Origin: Candidatus Krumholzibacteriota bacterium | Lineage (GTDB): Bacteria; Krumholzibacteriota; Krumholzibacteriia; JAJRXK01 | NCBI GenBank assembly: GCA_029262065.1 | Contig: JAJDAC010000046.1 | Location: 148,375-212,374 of the forward strand | Reading direction: 5' to 3' | DNA length: 64,000 nucleotides | In this document: in pieces, positions 29,164 to 38,210 of the stretch | Layout of the letters: every line of letters begins with the position of its first letter | Position numbering within the stretch: position 1 is the stretch's first letter | Program-made: the position numbers and the translations under genes | The notes under the pieces: model-generated | Databases searched by the model: none | Seen by the model: the letters and a program-made list of their open reading frames with translations, nothing else | What the model was told of the DNA's origin: nothing

Positions 29164-30090
29164 ATGCTGAACAATCTTGGCATCAAGCTCCTGTGCGTGC
29201 TCGTAGCCGCCGTGCTGTGGGTTCAGGTCGCAGGAGGGTTGCAGGTCGAGGAAATGGTGCAGCTGCCCTTGGAACTCGTGGGCCTGGCCGATTCCTTGAC
29301 CGTGCGAACCACCACGGTTCCTGAACAGGTTGGCGTACGCATTCGCGGCAGTAAGCTTCAGCTTCTGCGCGACGATGTGCTTCGCAAGAACCCCGGCCGG
29401 GTCGAAGTGGACATGTCCAATTCCTCGCCGGGCTACTACCGATATGAGGTTTCGGTGCTCGATGTCCGCGCGCCAGTAGAAGCGTTGGATATCGTACCGC
29501 CCCTCACCCTGAACATCCCCGTCCATCGCCTGGCCACGCGTGATGTTCCCGTGCGACTGGCGGTCGAGGGGCAGTTGCCCCAGGGCTTCACCATGGCCGG
29601 ACGGCCGGAGATCATCCCCGCCGAAGTGCGGGTGCGAGGCCCCGAGGCTTCGGTCAATCAGCTGAGCCACGTGAACACGTTGCCGGTACGATTCGAGCGA
29701 CGGCGCGATTCGTTCCGCGAAACGGTGGGGCTGGTGCAGCCTGACATCGACACCCACGTCCATCCGCTCGAGGTGCAGGTGGAGGTAGTGGTGGACGAGA
29801 TCGTGGAGCGCCCCTTCGTGAACGTTCCCATTCGGGTGCTCAGCGAAATGGATCCCGCCCGATACCACGTGGAGCCCACGACCGCGCAAGTGCGCGTGGT
29901 GGGCGCATCGGGTGCCGTGCGAGGGCTGGCGCTGGAGGACGTCTCGGTGCTGCTGAAGATCGGCGAACGTGAGCCGGGTCTCTACGAGCTCGAGCCCGAG
30001 GTGGTCGTGCCCGAGGGGATCGCTTCCACCTCGGTAGAACCGCCGACTTTCCAGCTCATCGTCGAAGTCGAGGGTGAGCAATCCCCGTGA
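29164..30090 (+). CDS. YbbR-domain (CdaR-like) membrane-anchored protein
   Basis: 308 residues with one N-terminal TM helix (IKLLCVLVAAVLWVQVAG) and then repeated beta-rich YbbR domains (VPEQVGVRIRGSKLQLLRDD, RDVPVRLAVEGQLPQGFTM, PEIIPAEVRVRGPEASVNQL, PTTAQVRVVGASGAVRGLAL). In Firmicutes CdaR binds and controls the c-di-AMP cyclase CdaA, which is usually the gene just upstream. No cyclase gene lies here; the upstream gene is the M23 peptidase. Its stop overlaps the next start (GTGA at 30087). Confidence 0.85.
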   Translation: MLNNLGIKLLCVLVAAVLWVQVAGGLQVEEMVQLPLELVGLADSLTVRTTTVPEQVGVRIRGSKLQLLRDDVLRKNPGRVEVDMSNSSPGYYRYEVSVLDVRAPVEALDIVPPLTLNIPVHRLATRDVPVRLAVEGQLPQGFTMAGRPEIIPAEVRVRGPEASVNQLSHVNTLPVRFERRRDSFRETVGLVQPDIDTHVHPLEVQVEVVVDEIVERPFVNVPIRVLSEMDPARYHVEPTTAQVRVVGASGAVRGLALEDVSVLLKIGEREPGLYELEPEVVVPEGIASTSVEPPTFQLIVEVEGEQSP

Positions 30091-30950
30091 ACGTGGTCTT
30101 CCGGCCGCTCACCTGGCTGCTACTGGGCCTGGTCGTGGCCATCGCTATCGCCGCCGTCTATCCCGGTCGTGAGTCGACCCTGCCGGGCACGGTGCGTCTG
30201 GCCACGGTGCCGGGCGCCGGCCCCCGACTCACGCAGACCTCACTTGCTCCCCTTTGCGACTACCTGGGTTTGGCGTTGCGGCGTGCGGTGGAGCCGGTCC
30301 TGCTGCCGGCCGGGGCTCGGTCGCTCGAGTCGACCTCGTTCGACCTGGCGCTCGTGCCCGCGTCCATGGTGGGGCGGGTCAAGGGCGGTGAGGTCCTGGC
30401 CTGGGCCAAGCCTCGCGCGGTTCCTGGCCTGGGGTGTAGGCCCTATGTGGTCTTTCCCAAGGAACGACCCTGGTACGATCTTCCGTCTCCGCGTATCTCT
30501 TTCGGAGATTCGCTCACGTGGTCGGGTGGGCGTGGCGCGCAGGAATACCTGCTCGAACATGGCTTCAAAGACCTGACGCGCTTCGGGAACGTCACCTACG
30601 GCCGCAACCCGTTCGTGCACGAGGCGGTTCTATGGAGCGTGATCCATGGCGTGGCGGATGTGGCGATCCTGAACGAGGGTGATGTGCAGGCCGCGGTCGA
30701 CGCGGGTATTCTCGACCGTGATCGGTTCAAGCTGGCGCCCGCGGGTCCCGCGGGGGCTGGGTTTGCGTTGGTGGCCGGGCCGGCAATGTCGGGTTCGGCC
30801 CGCCGTCAGGCACGAGCCGCGGCGCTCAACCTGGATCTGTTTCGGTACGAGACCAAGAGTTATCAGGTAAAGGCGGTGCTCGAAGCCATGGGTCACCTGG
30901 GCCTACATGGTTTCGCACCCGATCAGGTCCTGCCCGCGCTTCGGCCGTGA
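30087..30950 (+). CDS. PhnD-like periplasmic substrate-binding protein
   Basis: 287 residues from a GTG that overlaps the previous stop. One N-terminal hydrophobic anchor (WLLLGLVVAIAIAAVYP) precedes a two-lobe binding-protein fold similar to PhnD: VRLATVPGAGPRLTQTSLAP, FDLALVPASMVGRV, PRISFGDSLTWSGG, HGVADVAILNEGDV. PhnD proteins bind phosphonates or phosphate esters for ABC uptake. No permease or ATPase gene accompanies it, so the ligand and role are open; it may be a sensor rather than a transporter part. Confidence 0.65.
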   Translation: MNVVFRPLTWLLLGLVVAIAIAAVYPGRESTLPGTVRLATVPGAGPRLTQTSLAPLCDYLGLALRRAVEPVLLPAGARSLESTSFDLALVPASMVGRVKGGEVLAWAKPRAVPGLGCRPYVVFPKERPWYDLPSPRISFGDSLTWSGGRGAQEYLLEHGFKDLTRFGNVTYGRNPFVHEAVLWSVIHGVADVAILNEGDVQAAVDAGILDRDRFKLAPAGPAGAGFALVAGPAMSGSARRQARAAALNLDLFRYETKSYQVKAVLEAMGHLGLHGFAPDQVLPALRP

Positions 30951-31032
30951 CCTCCGCGCCCGGACCGGATAGGACCGTGGTTTTGTCTTGTACGATCCAA
31001 TTGACCGAGCCCGTGGCGGGCCAGGGGCCGAA

Positions 31033-31464
31033 TTGACACACCGCGACGACGCGCCTACCATCCACTACTGGCTTCCGATCGTTGTGTGGGTGGGCGCGGT
31101 GTTTTCCGTGTCGTCCATCCCCGGGCCGACCCTTGAAAAGGTCGGCTTTTCCATTCAGGACAAGTTGGCGCACGCACTCGTCTACGCGGTGTTGGGATTC
31201 CTGGTGTTTCGTCGCCAGCGTTTCCAGCTGGGCTGGAGTGGTTGGCGGGCGGCCTTGTTGGCAATCGCGGTAGCTGCTGTCGTGGGCGCGCTCGACGAAA
31301 CGTATCAGTTCTTTGTTCCGGGGCGGTTTTCGTCGCGGTGGGACTGGGTGGCGGACGTGGGTGGCGCGGCGGCGGCCGGACTACTGGCACTGATCTACTA
31401 CCGATGGTTGAGCTCGGGGCCGGTCGCGGCCGCCACCGAGACCAAGGGAGAGGCATCCGGATGA
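31033..31464 (+). CDS. VanZ-family membrane protein
   Basis: 143 residues from the TTG at 31033, chosen because AGGGG lies five bases upstream; a TTG at 30988 is the alternative. Four hydrophobic helices are visible, with the VanZ hallmarks [44 protein letters not shown]. VanZ proteins affect lipoglycopeptide susceptibility in some Gram-positives but are widespread with unknown function elsewhere. It overlaps aspS by the ATGA sequence at 31461. Confidence 0.8.
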   Translation: MTHRDDAPTIHYWLPIVVWVGAVFSVSSIPGPTLEKVGFSIQDKLAHALVYAVLGFLVFRRQRFQLGWSGWRAALLAIAVAAVVGALDETYQFFVPGRFSSRWDWVADVGGAAAAGLLALIYYRWLSSGPVAAATETKGEASG

Positions 31465-33221
31465 AGGGGCTTACACGCACCCATTCCTGTGGCGAACTCA
31501 CGTCGTCCAGCGTGGGCACCACCGCAATACTCAACGGCTGGGTAAATTCCTCGCGTGATCATGGTGGGCTGGTCTTCGTCGACCTGCGCGATCGCTACGG
31601 CATGACGCAGGTGGTGTTGGGTGGCGATCTGGTCGAGGTCGCGCAGGCCCTGCGATCGGAAGACGTGGTGGCGATCGTGGGCACGGTGCAGTCCCGCCCC
31701 AAGGACATGGTCAACGACAAGATGGTCACCGGATCAATCGAGGTGATGGCTACCTCGTTGCACGTGCTGAATCGAAGCAAGGTGCTGCCGTTCACGTTGG
31801 ACGAGGCCGAGAAGGCCAACGACGAACTGAAGCTGCGATATCGTTACCTGCACCTGCGCGCGCCGCGCATGCAAAACAATCTGCGCGTGCGGCACCAGGC
31901 CGTACAGTCGGTGCGCACCTACTTGTCCGGGAACGATTTCCTCGAAGTCGAAACCCCCTTGCTCATCAAGACCACGCCCGAAGGTGCGCGCGACTACGTG
32001 GTTCCCAGTCGGGTGCACCCAGGACAGTTCTACGCGTTGCCGCAGAGCCCTCAGCTGTACAAGCAGACGCTCATGATCAGCGGCGTCGATCGCTATTTCC
32101 AGTTGGCTCGCTGTCTGCGCGACGAGGACCTGCGGGCCGATCGCCAGCCCGAGCACACGCAGATCGATCTGGAAATGAGCTTCGTCGAGGAAGAACAGGT
32201 GTTCGCGCTCATCGAGGGGCTCATGGCCACGACCTTCTCGCAGACCCTGGGTATCGATCTGGAAGCTCCGTTCGTGCGTATCCGGTACGAAGATGCCATG
32301 GACGCCTACGGCAGCGACAAGCCGGACCTGCGTTTTGGTCTGCAACTCCAGGACGTGTCCGATCTGGCGTCGCAGGGCGATTTCGGCATCTTCAACGGCG
32401 CGGTCGAGCATGGCGGCGTGGTGAAGGCCGTGGTTGCGCCGGGGCTGGCTGGCTTCTCGCGGCGCGAGATCGGTGAGCTCGAAGATGTGGCCAAGCTGGG
32501 TGGGGCCAGGGGCCTGGCCTGGATGAAAGTTGGCGACGAGGAGAACACGGGTTCGTTCACCAAGTTCTTCACGCCCGAAAAGTTGGGCGAGATTGTGCAG
32601 CGATGCGAGGCCCGTGCGGGCGATCTGGTGCTGCTGGTGGCCGACGGTCGCCACGTCGCCAACGTCTCGTTGGGAGGCGTCCGGCTGGAGCTCGCGCGTC
32701 GCCTTGGCTACAACGAGGGCGGCGGCTATCAGTTCTGCTGGGTGCACCGCTTTCCCCTGTTCGAGGCCAACGGTGAAGGTGGCTGGACGGCCATGCACCA
32801 CATGTTCACGATGCCGTTGGCCGAGCATCTCGATGCATTGACCAGCGACCCCGGGTCGGTGCATGCGCAGCTCTACGATCTGGTCTGCAACGGAGTGGAG
32901 CTGGGCAGCGGCAGCATCAGGATCCATCGCCGCGACCTTCAGGAACAGGTATTCGACACCTGTGGCTTCAGCCGGGAAGAGGCCGACGCCAAGTTCGGCT
33001 GGTTTCTCCGGGCCCTCGAGTACGGGGCCCCGCCCCACGGTGGCATCGCCATCGGCTTGGATCGACTGGTGACTTTGATGGTAGGGGGTACCAGCATTCG
33101 CGACGTCATCGCTTTCCCCAAGACGCAGAAAGCGACCAACCCCCTGGATGAATCTCCGTCACCCGTATCGCCCGCGCAGCTCGATGAGTTGGGGTTGCTT
33201 CTGGACCAAAAGCGTCAATAG
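31461..33221 (+). CDS. aspS: Aspartyl-tRNA synthetase
   Basis: Charges tRNA-Asp (and possibly tRNA-Asn). 586 residues, the bacterial length. The N-terminal OB-fold anticodon-binding domain ([20 protein letters not shown]) is followed by the class II core: motif 2 in [30 protein letters not shown], the bacterial GAD insertion at mid-protein, and motif 3 in [16 protein letters not shown] with [11 protein letters not shown]. The start is the ATG at 31461 overlapping the VanZ stop. A long in-frame extension upstream runs inside the VanZ gene and is not real. Confidence 0.97.
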   Translation: MKGLTRTHSCGELTSSSVGTTAILNGWVNSSRDHGGLVFVDLRDRYGMTQVVLGGDLVEVAQALRSEDVVAIVGTVQSRPKDMVNDKMVTGSIEVMATSLHVLNRSKVLPFTLDEAEKANDELKLRYRYLHLRAPRMQNNLRVRHQAVQSVRTYLSGNDFLEVETPLLIKTTPEGARDYVVPSRVHPGQFYALPQSPQLYKQTLMISGVDRYFQLARCLRDEDLRADRQPEHTQIDLEMSFVEEEQVFALIEGLMATTFSQTLGIDLEAPFVRIRYEDAMDAYGSDKPDLRFGLQLQDVSDLASQGDFGIFNGAVEHGGVVKAVVAPGLAGFSRREIGELEDVAKLGGARGLAWMKVGDEENTGSFTKFFTPEKLGEIVQRCEARAGDLVLLVADGRHVANVSLGGVRLELARRLGYNEGGGYQFCWVHRFPLFEANGEGGWTAMHHMFTMPLAEHLDALTSDPGSVHAQLYDLVCNGVELGSGSIRIHRRDLQEQVFDTCGFSREEADAKFGWFLRALEYGAPPHGGIAIGLDRLVTLMVGGTSIRDVIAFPKTQKATNPLDESPSPVSPAQLDELGLLLDQKRQ

Positions 33222-33264
33222 ACTGCAACCAAGGTACTTGGGAGCCAGTTGGCCCCGATAGTGC

Positions 33265-33292
33265 TTGACACTTGCGGACGCCCTTGTAACTT
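33265..33292 (+). promoter_or_regulatory. Sigma-70-type promoter for the lipoprotein pair
   Basis: A perfect TTGACA (33265-33270), a 16-base spacer and TAACTT (33287-33292), about 115 bases before the first lipoprotein. Confidence 0.55.
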
Positions 33293-33406
33293 TTGCCTCT
33301 CGGGCGCTGTGTTCCAACATCGCCCGTTGGTCCAAGGAAGGGCCAAGCCCTTTGGGCACAAGAGATTCGGCCGCTACGCGCGGCCCGAAAGGAGGTGCTT
33401 CGCACC

Positions 33407-33685
33407 ATGAAAGCGAAGTCAAGACTCTGGATGTCGGTGGCGGCCGTTGCCTTGTTGGCGGCCGCGGGATGTTCGAGTAGCGTGCCCTGCCAGACCGATC
33501 CGTCGCAGGTGGAGACGGCGCGGGCCGACCTGCAGGCGGCTGAGCAGCAGCTTCAGAGCGCCCAGGCGGAGCTGGCGTCGGTGAGCGATCAGCGCGACAA
33601 CCTGAATCGCCAGATGAACAGCCTTCCCGACACTGCCGACCTGGAACGGCGGCTGGCACTCCTCAAAAAGGGCAGCGGCCGCTAG
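33407..33685 (+). CDS. Small coiled-coil lipoprotein
   Basis: 92 residues. The ATG at 33407 is set by a near-perfect AAAGGAGGTG. The signal peptide ends in a lipobox (ALLAAAGC). The rest is one heptad-rich helix (ARADLQAAEQQLQSAQAELA). It resembles Lpp-type or alanine-zipper lipoproteins that tether the outer membrane, but a peptidoglycan-attaching C-terminal lysine motif is not clear (KKGSGR at the end). It lies 23 bases before a LysM lipoprotein, and the two probably act together at the cell wall. Confidence 0.75.
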   Translation: MKAKSRLWMSVAAVALLAAAGCSSSVPCQTDPSQVETARADLQAAEQQLQSAQAELASVSDQRDNLNRQMNSLPDTADLERRLALLKKGSGR

Positions 33686-33708
33686 GGCCGGGAAGGACGT
33701 AGAAGCAT

Positions 33709-34422
33709 ATGATGCTCGGCAAGACTTTCCGGACTCTGCTCGGCGGCGCCACGCTGGTAGGGCTCATGGCCCTCACCGGTTGCGGTGGCGGTCTGAGCAA
33801 GACCGTCGACGTGACGAACGGCGAGTACTACACGGAAGAAGAATTCAAGAAGCTGTCGAAAGATCAGCGTGACGCGTACTGCGCGTCCCTCGACGCCGAA
33901 CTGGCGTCCCTGGGTGCGGCCGCGGGCGACGCCCAGGGTCGGGCTGGACAGGCCCAGGGTCAGTTGGGTGACATCCAGACCGAAGTGCGGAACCTGCAGT
34001 CGCGCTACGACGCGGCCAAGGGTGACGTCGATCGCGTCCAGGGCGACGTCGATTACTTCGAGGGACTGCCCAAGACCCACACCGTGGTGAACGGCGAATT
34101 CCTGCAGAAGATTTCGGGATACGACACCATCTACGCCGATCCGGCGAAGTGGCCCCGGATCTACCGCGCCAACAAGGACAAGATCAGCGATCCGAACCTG
34201 ATCTATCCAAACTGGGTGTTGAACATTCCACGCGACTGGCCAAGTGCCTGGACCGTGCAGCAGGACGAGTACTTGAGCAAGATCGCCCGTTACTGGGAAG
34301 TCTACGGTGACTCGACCCAGTGGACGAAGATCTACGAAGCGAACAAGGGAAAGATTTCTGACCCCGACATGATCTGGCCGGGGTGGGAGCTGACGATTCC
34401 GCGGGGCGCCGGAGGCCTCTAG
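33709..34422 (+). CDS. Lipoprotein with two LysM-like domains
   Basis: 237 residues with a lipobox (VGLMALTGC). After an N-terminal segment (YYTEEEFKKLSKDQRDAYCA) comes a glycine/alanine coiled coil. Two peptidoglycan-binding LysM-like modules follow: HTVVNGEFLQKIS through LIYPNWVLNIP (about 125-170) and WTVQQDEYLSKIA through MIWPGWELTIP (about 180-232). It should bind the sacculus from the outer membrane. It is the second gene after the coiled-coil lipoprotein. Confidence 0.82.
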   Translation: MMLGKTFRTLLGGATLVGLMALTGCGGGLSKTVDVTNGEYYTEEEFKKLSKDQRDAYCASLDAELASLGAAAGDAQGRAGQAQGQLGDIQTEVRNLQSRYDAAKGDVDRVQGDVDYFEGLPKTHTVVNGEFLQKISGYDTIYADPAKWPRIYRANKDKISDPNLIYPNWVLNIPRDWPSAWTVQQDEYLSKIARYWEVYGDSTQWTKIYEANKGKISDPDMIWPGWELTIPRGAGGL

Positions 34423-34451
34423 CACGATTGCCCCATGGCAGTTCGAAACGA

Positions 34452-34487
34452 CGCCCCGGGGCACACCACCCCGGGGTGTTTGTCTTT
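34452..34487 (+). terminator. Intrinsic terminator after the LysM lipoprotein gene
   Basis: CGCCCCGGGG pairs with CCCCGGGGTG (one G-T pair) around a seven-base loop, followed by TTTGTCTTT. It isolates the lipoprotein pair from the phoH operon. Confidence 0.75.
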
Positions 34488-34520
34488 GAACCACGACCAT
34501 TCGCGGCCTGAAGGCCACTG

Positions 34521-35486
34521 ATGACCCAGAAACGAACCACCATTTCGCTCGACGGCGTAGATCTGCTGGAGTTTCTCGGCAGCCAGGATGACAATCTCCG
34601 GTGCTTGGAAGATCACTTTCCCGGCACGTTGGTGGTGCGAGGTGACTCGCTGATTCTCCAGGGAGACGACCGCGCGGTACGGCACATGTCGGGAGTGGTC
34701 GAGGAGTTGGTTCGGTGGGCCCAGGAGGGCCGTACGCTGGACCGTCTGGCCATTGATCGCCTGGTGACCGGGCGTGGCTTGGGCGACGACGAACGCTCAC
34801 GCGCGGCCATCGAGGTCCCCAGCGGTCGCAAGGTCCGCATCCATCCCAAGACCCACGGACAGCTCGAATTGGTCGAGGCCATGAAGGCCCACGACGTCGT
34901 ATTCGCGGTGGGCCCCGCGGGTACCGGCAAGACCTTCCTGGCCGTGGCCATGGCTGCGCGTGGCTTGCATGCCGGCGAAGTGGACCGGATCGTTCTGGTC
35001 CGGCCGGTGGTCGAGGCCGGCGAGCAGCTTGGTTTCCTGCCGGGTGACGTGCAGGAAAAGGTCGACCCCTACCTCCGTCCCCTGTACGACGCGCTCACCG
35101 AGTGCCTGGGCGGGACCAAGCTCAACCGCTACCTCGCCAACGGCACGATCGAAGTGGCTCCTTTGGCCTACATGAGGGGTCGTACACTCAATCGGGCCTT
35201 CGTGATCCTGGACGAGGGTCAGAACACGACACTCACACAGATGAAGATGTTCCTCACGCGATTCGGGCCAGGTACCCGCGCGGTCGTGACGGGGGACGTG
35301 ACCCAGATCGACCTCGAGGATTCCACAGCCAGTGGCCTGGTCCAGGTGCAGCGAGTCTTGCAAGGGGTCGAGGGTGTGGCGTTCGTGCATCTGCACGATA
35401 CCGATGTCGTCCGTCACCCGTTGGTGAGGCGTATCGTGGCTGCGTTCGACGGGAGCAATCGCCGGTCGATGCGGGAGCAATCGTGA
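34521..35486 (+). CDS. ybeZ: PhoH-like ATPase
   Basis: 321 residues. The N-terminal domain (DDNLRCLEDHFPGTLVVRGD) is typical of the YbeZ/PhoH branch. The ATPase domain has Walker A GPAGTGKT at about 131-138, LVRPVVEAGEQLGFLPGDVQ, FVILDEGQNTT as Walker B, and FGPGTRAVVTGD. The YbeZ form partners with the RNase YbeY in ribosome work, and ybeY lies two genes downstream. It starts the long overlapping operon and its stop overlaps the next GTG. Confidence 0.94.
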   Translation: MTQKRTTISLDGVDLLEFLGSQDDNLRCLEDHFPGTLVVRGDSLILQGDDRAVRHMSGVVEELVRWAQEGRTLDRLAIDRLVTGRGLGDDERSRAAIEVPSGRKVRIHPKTHGQLELVEAMKAHDVVFAVGPAGTGKTFLAVAMAARGLHAGEVDRIVLVRPVVEAGEQLGFLPGDVQEKVDPYLRPLYDALTECLGGTKLNRYLANGTIEVAPLAYMRGRTLNRAFVILDEGQNTTLTQMKMFLTRFGPGTRAVVTGDVTQIDLEDSTASGLVQVQRVLQGVEGVAFVHLHDTDVVRHPLVRRIVAAFDGSNRRSMREQS

Positions 35487-37759
35487 ATTTCTGGAAACTG
35501 CCCTGGCGCCGTGAGTCCGAAGGCGGAAGCGAGAACATCGTGCGCCCGCGTTTGCGATGGGCGCACCTGTTTCTGGTGCTGCCGGCGCTGGCTCTGATCG
35601 TTGTTCACGTGATCATATTTCCGCCCAGCCGCTCGGTGCGGCGCATTCAGGTGGAAGTAGGTAGTATCACCGACCAGGATCTTCGTGCGCCCTTTACGTT
35701 CACTGCGCCGCGGCCGGTTCGTGAACTGGAGTCGGCTCGTCACGAAGCGACGCAACGCGTTGAGCCGGTCTATCGCCCGGTCGAAGGCGTCGAGCGACGC
35801 AACCAGCAGCGTAGCGAGGTGTTCTTTCGCGACCTGGTCGACACCGCCTCCGATTCCTCCAGCACGGCGCAGAAGTTGGTGGCGTTGGCGCGTCGATACC
35901 CCGGACTTCCCGATGGGGTGGCCGCCGCCCTGTTGGCGGTGGAAGACTTCCAGGAAACGCAGGCGGCCACCGCCGCGGTCGTCGACGAAATGATGAGCGC
36001 GGGCACGGTGGATATTTCGCCGCGCGGTTCCTATCAGCAGGTTCGCATTCTCGACCCCGGTGGTGCTACCGAGAGTACACGACCGGCGACGACCATTGTC
36101 CTCGACTACCGTCGCAAGGAATTCGCTCGCGCCGCACTCAACAAGATCAAGCACAGCGCCGAGACGACCGACCTTATCGTGGATCTGGCCATCTACCTGG
36201 CCCAGCCCAACCTGAGCTACGACGATGTACGCACCGAGACCCGTCGCCGGGCCGCGTCGGAAGCCGTATCCGCGGTGCGGGAGTACGCGCGCAACGAGCG
36301 AATTCTCGAGGCCGGGGTACGGGTCACGCGTGACCACGTGCAGGTGTTGCAAGCGTTGGAATTGGCCCGCATGGAACGGGCGTTGGCGCAGGATTCCACC
36401 ATCGGCGTGCGACTGCGCCTGGGGCGCGTGCTCATGGTGGCACTGCTACTCTCTACGTTGGCCTATCTGGTGCACCAGTACGATCGTCGAATGCTGTTTC
36501 AACGGCGACGTTGGCTTCTGGTGTTATCGTTGTTGACCATGTTTCTGGGGCTGTCGGCGCTGGTACTACGCCAGCCGGCATGGGGCGGGCCCATGGCCGT
36601 TCCCATCGTGTTGCTGGCCACGCTGTCGACGGTGTTGTTTGGCGCCAACGCGGGCGCGCGCATTTCCGGAGTGGGTATCCTACTGCTCAGCATCGCCGGC
36701 GATTTCAACGCCCCGGTCGTCGTGATCTGGGCGGTGGCCGCCGCGGCCAGCGTGCGCATGGTACGGAAGGTGCGCAATCGCAACCAATTCTACAAAGCCC
36801 TGGGCGTGGTCACCGCGGCCTACGTGGTTTCGATCTTCTCGTTGCAGGTCGGAAGCCCCGAGGGTCTGGGCTCGATGTTCGACGCGGGCGCTCGTGCGGT
36901 GGGTAGCGGAGTGGCCAGCATCGCGTTGTGTTTGTTCCTGCTGCCCCTGTGCGAAGCCATGTTCGGTATTACGACCGATCTGACGCTGCTCGAGCTGAGT
37001 GATCTCAACCACCCTCTGCTCAAACGCATGTCGCTGGAGTCTCCCGGCACGTACCACCATAGCCAGGTGGTAGGTTCGCTCGGCGAAGCCGGCGCGCGGG
37101 CCGTGGGTGCGAATAGTCTCATGGCGAGGGTCGGCGCGAACTTTCACGACATTGGCAAGATGCTCAAGCCCCGCTACTACGTGGAAAACCAGTCGGGTGA
37201 GAACAAACACGATGACCTGTCGCCCAGCATGAGCGCCCTGGTCATCGCGGCCCATGTAAAGGATGGTATGGAGCTCGGGCGTCGCTGGGGTCTGCCCGAG
37301 GAAGTGGTGGCCTATATCCCCGAGCACCACGGCACCAGCGTCATGCAGTACTTCTACCACAAGGCGCTTGAGAGCGATGACGGAGGAACGGTGAACGTCG
37401 ACGACTTCCGTTACCCCGGTCCGAAGCCGCAGACCAGAGAGTCGGCCATCGTGATGTTGGCCGACGGAGTGGAAGCGAGTACGCGGTCATTGCGTCGCCC
37501 GACCGCCAGTCGAATTCGGGAGATGGTGCGCAAGATCTTCGATCGCAAGATGGCCGAGGGCCAACTGGACGAGTCGGGTCTGTCGCTCAGCGAATTGGCA
37601 ACCGCTCGCGAGGCGTTCATTCCCATTCTGTTGGGCATCCACCATCACCGGGTGGCTTACCCCGGGCAGCGTGAGCACGAAGAGAAGAAAGAGAAGGAAA
37701 GCGTTGAAGCTCGATCTGGTGGTCGACGAGGCAGCTCCTCCGTGGCGTCCCCCTCCTGA
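35483..37759 (+). CDS. 7TM-HD family c-di-AMP phosphodiesterase, PgpH-like
   Basis: 758 residues from the GTG at 35483 (GGGAG upstream, GTGA overlap with phoH). Order: N-terminal TM helix (LFLVLPALALIVVHVIIF), an extracytoplasmic 7TMR-HDED domain (RDLRAPFTFTAP-like start at about residue 65), a bundle of about seven TM helices (about 315-500) and an HD domain at about 515-700 with SPGTYHHSQVV, FHDIGKMLKPRYY and IPEHHGTSVMQYF. PgpH enzymes hydrolyse c-di-AMP. The metal-binding HD residues are present, so the enzyme is probably active. Confidence 0.9.
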   Translation: MNFWKLPWRRESEGGSENIVRPRLRWAHLFLVLPALALIVVHVIIFPPSRSVRRIQVEVGSITDQDLRAPFTFTAPRPVRELESARHEATQRVEPVYRPVEGVERRNQQRSEVFFRDLVDTASDSSSTAQKLVALARRYPGLPDGVAAALLAVEDFQETQAATAAVVDEMMSAGTVDISPRGSYQQVRILDPGGATESTRPATTIVLDYRRKEFARAALNKIKHSAETTDLIVDLAIYLAQPNLSYDDVRTETRRRAASEAVSAVREYARNERILEAGVRVTRDHVQVLQALELARMERALAQDSTIGVRLRLGRVLMVALLLSTLAYLVHQYDRRMLFQRRRWLLVLSLLTMFLGLSALVLRQPAWGGPMAVPIVLLATLSTVLFGANAGARISGVGILLLSIAGDFNAPVVVIWAVAAAASVRMVRKVRNRNQFYKALGVVTAAYVVSIFSLQVGSPEGLGSMFDAGARAVGSGVASIALCLFLLPLCEAMFGITTDLTLLELSDLNHPLLKRMSLESPGTYHHSQVVGSLGEAGARAVGANSLMARVGANFHDIGKMLKPRYYVENQSGENKHDDLSPSMSALVIAAHVKDGMELGRRWGLPEEVVAYIPEHHGTSVMQYFYHKALESDDGGTVNVDDFRYPGPKPQTRESAIVMLADGVEASTRSLRRPTASRIREMVRKIFDRKMAEGQLDESGLSLSELATAREAFIPILLGIHHHRVAYPGQREHEEKKEKESVEARSGGRRGSSSVASPS

Positions 37760-38210
37760 GTGGCTCGAACAGGCCCGCTTGTTGGTAGAGGGACACGGTC
37801 CGGATGACTCGACGTTGGAAGTCGTAGTGACCGGCGACGAGATGGTCCGCGCGCTCAACCGGGATTACCGGGGCAAGGACCGGCCGACCGACGTACTCTC
37901 GTTTTCCTATCTGGACGGTCACGAGAGTTCACGGGACGATCTCTTGTTCAAGCGCCGCGCGGGACGCGACTTCGCGGACGAGGTTCACCCCGCGGCCGAC
38001 CCCTTCGTTCTGGGTCAAGTCGTCGTGAGCCTGGACACGTTACGGCGCGAGGGGCGAGAGACGCCGGACGAGGTCCTGTTGCTCATTGCCCATGGGCTTC
38101 TGCACGTGTTGGGTTACGATCATGTGGACGACGACGAAGCTCACGAGATGGAATCACGCGAGAGGGAGATGATGGCGACCATCGAACCCAAGGGAGGTGA
38201 GGCGCGGTGA
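37704..38210 (+). CDS. ybeY: Endoribonuclease YbeY, rRNA maturation factor
   Basis: 168 residues from the TTG at 37704, which has AAGGAAA just upstream. A GTG at 37671 would add an extra basic tail. The zinc site HGLLHVLGYDH is intact, and KDRPTDVLSFSY and LGQVVVSLDT fit the family. YbeY processes rRNA ends and takes part in 70S quality control. It overlaps the end of the PgpH-like gene and its stop overlaps the next start (GTGA). Confidence 0.93.
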   Translation: MKLDLVVDEAAPPWRPPPEWLEQARLLVEGHGPDDSTLEVVVTGDEMVRALNRDYRGKDRPTDVLSFSYLDGHESSRDDLLFKRRAGRDFADEVHPAADPFVLGQVVVSLDTLRREGRETPDEVLLLIAHGLLHVLGYDHVDDDEAHEMESREREMMATIEPKGGEAR

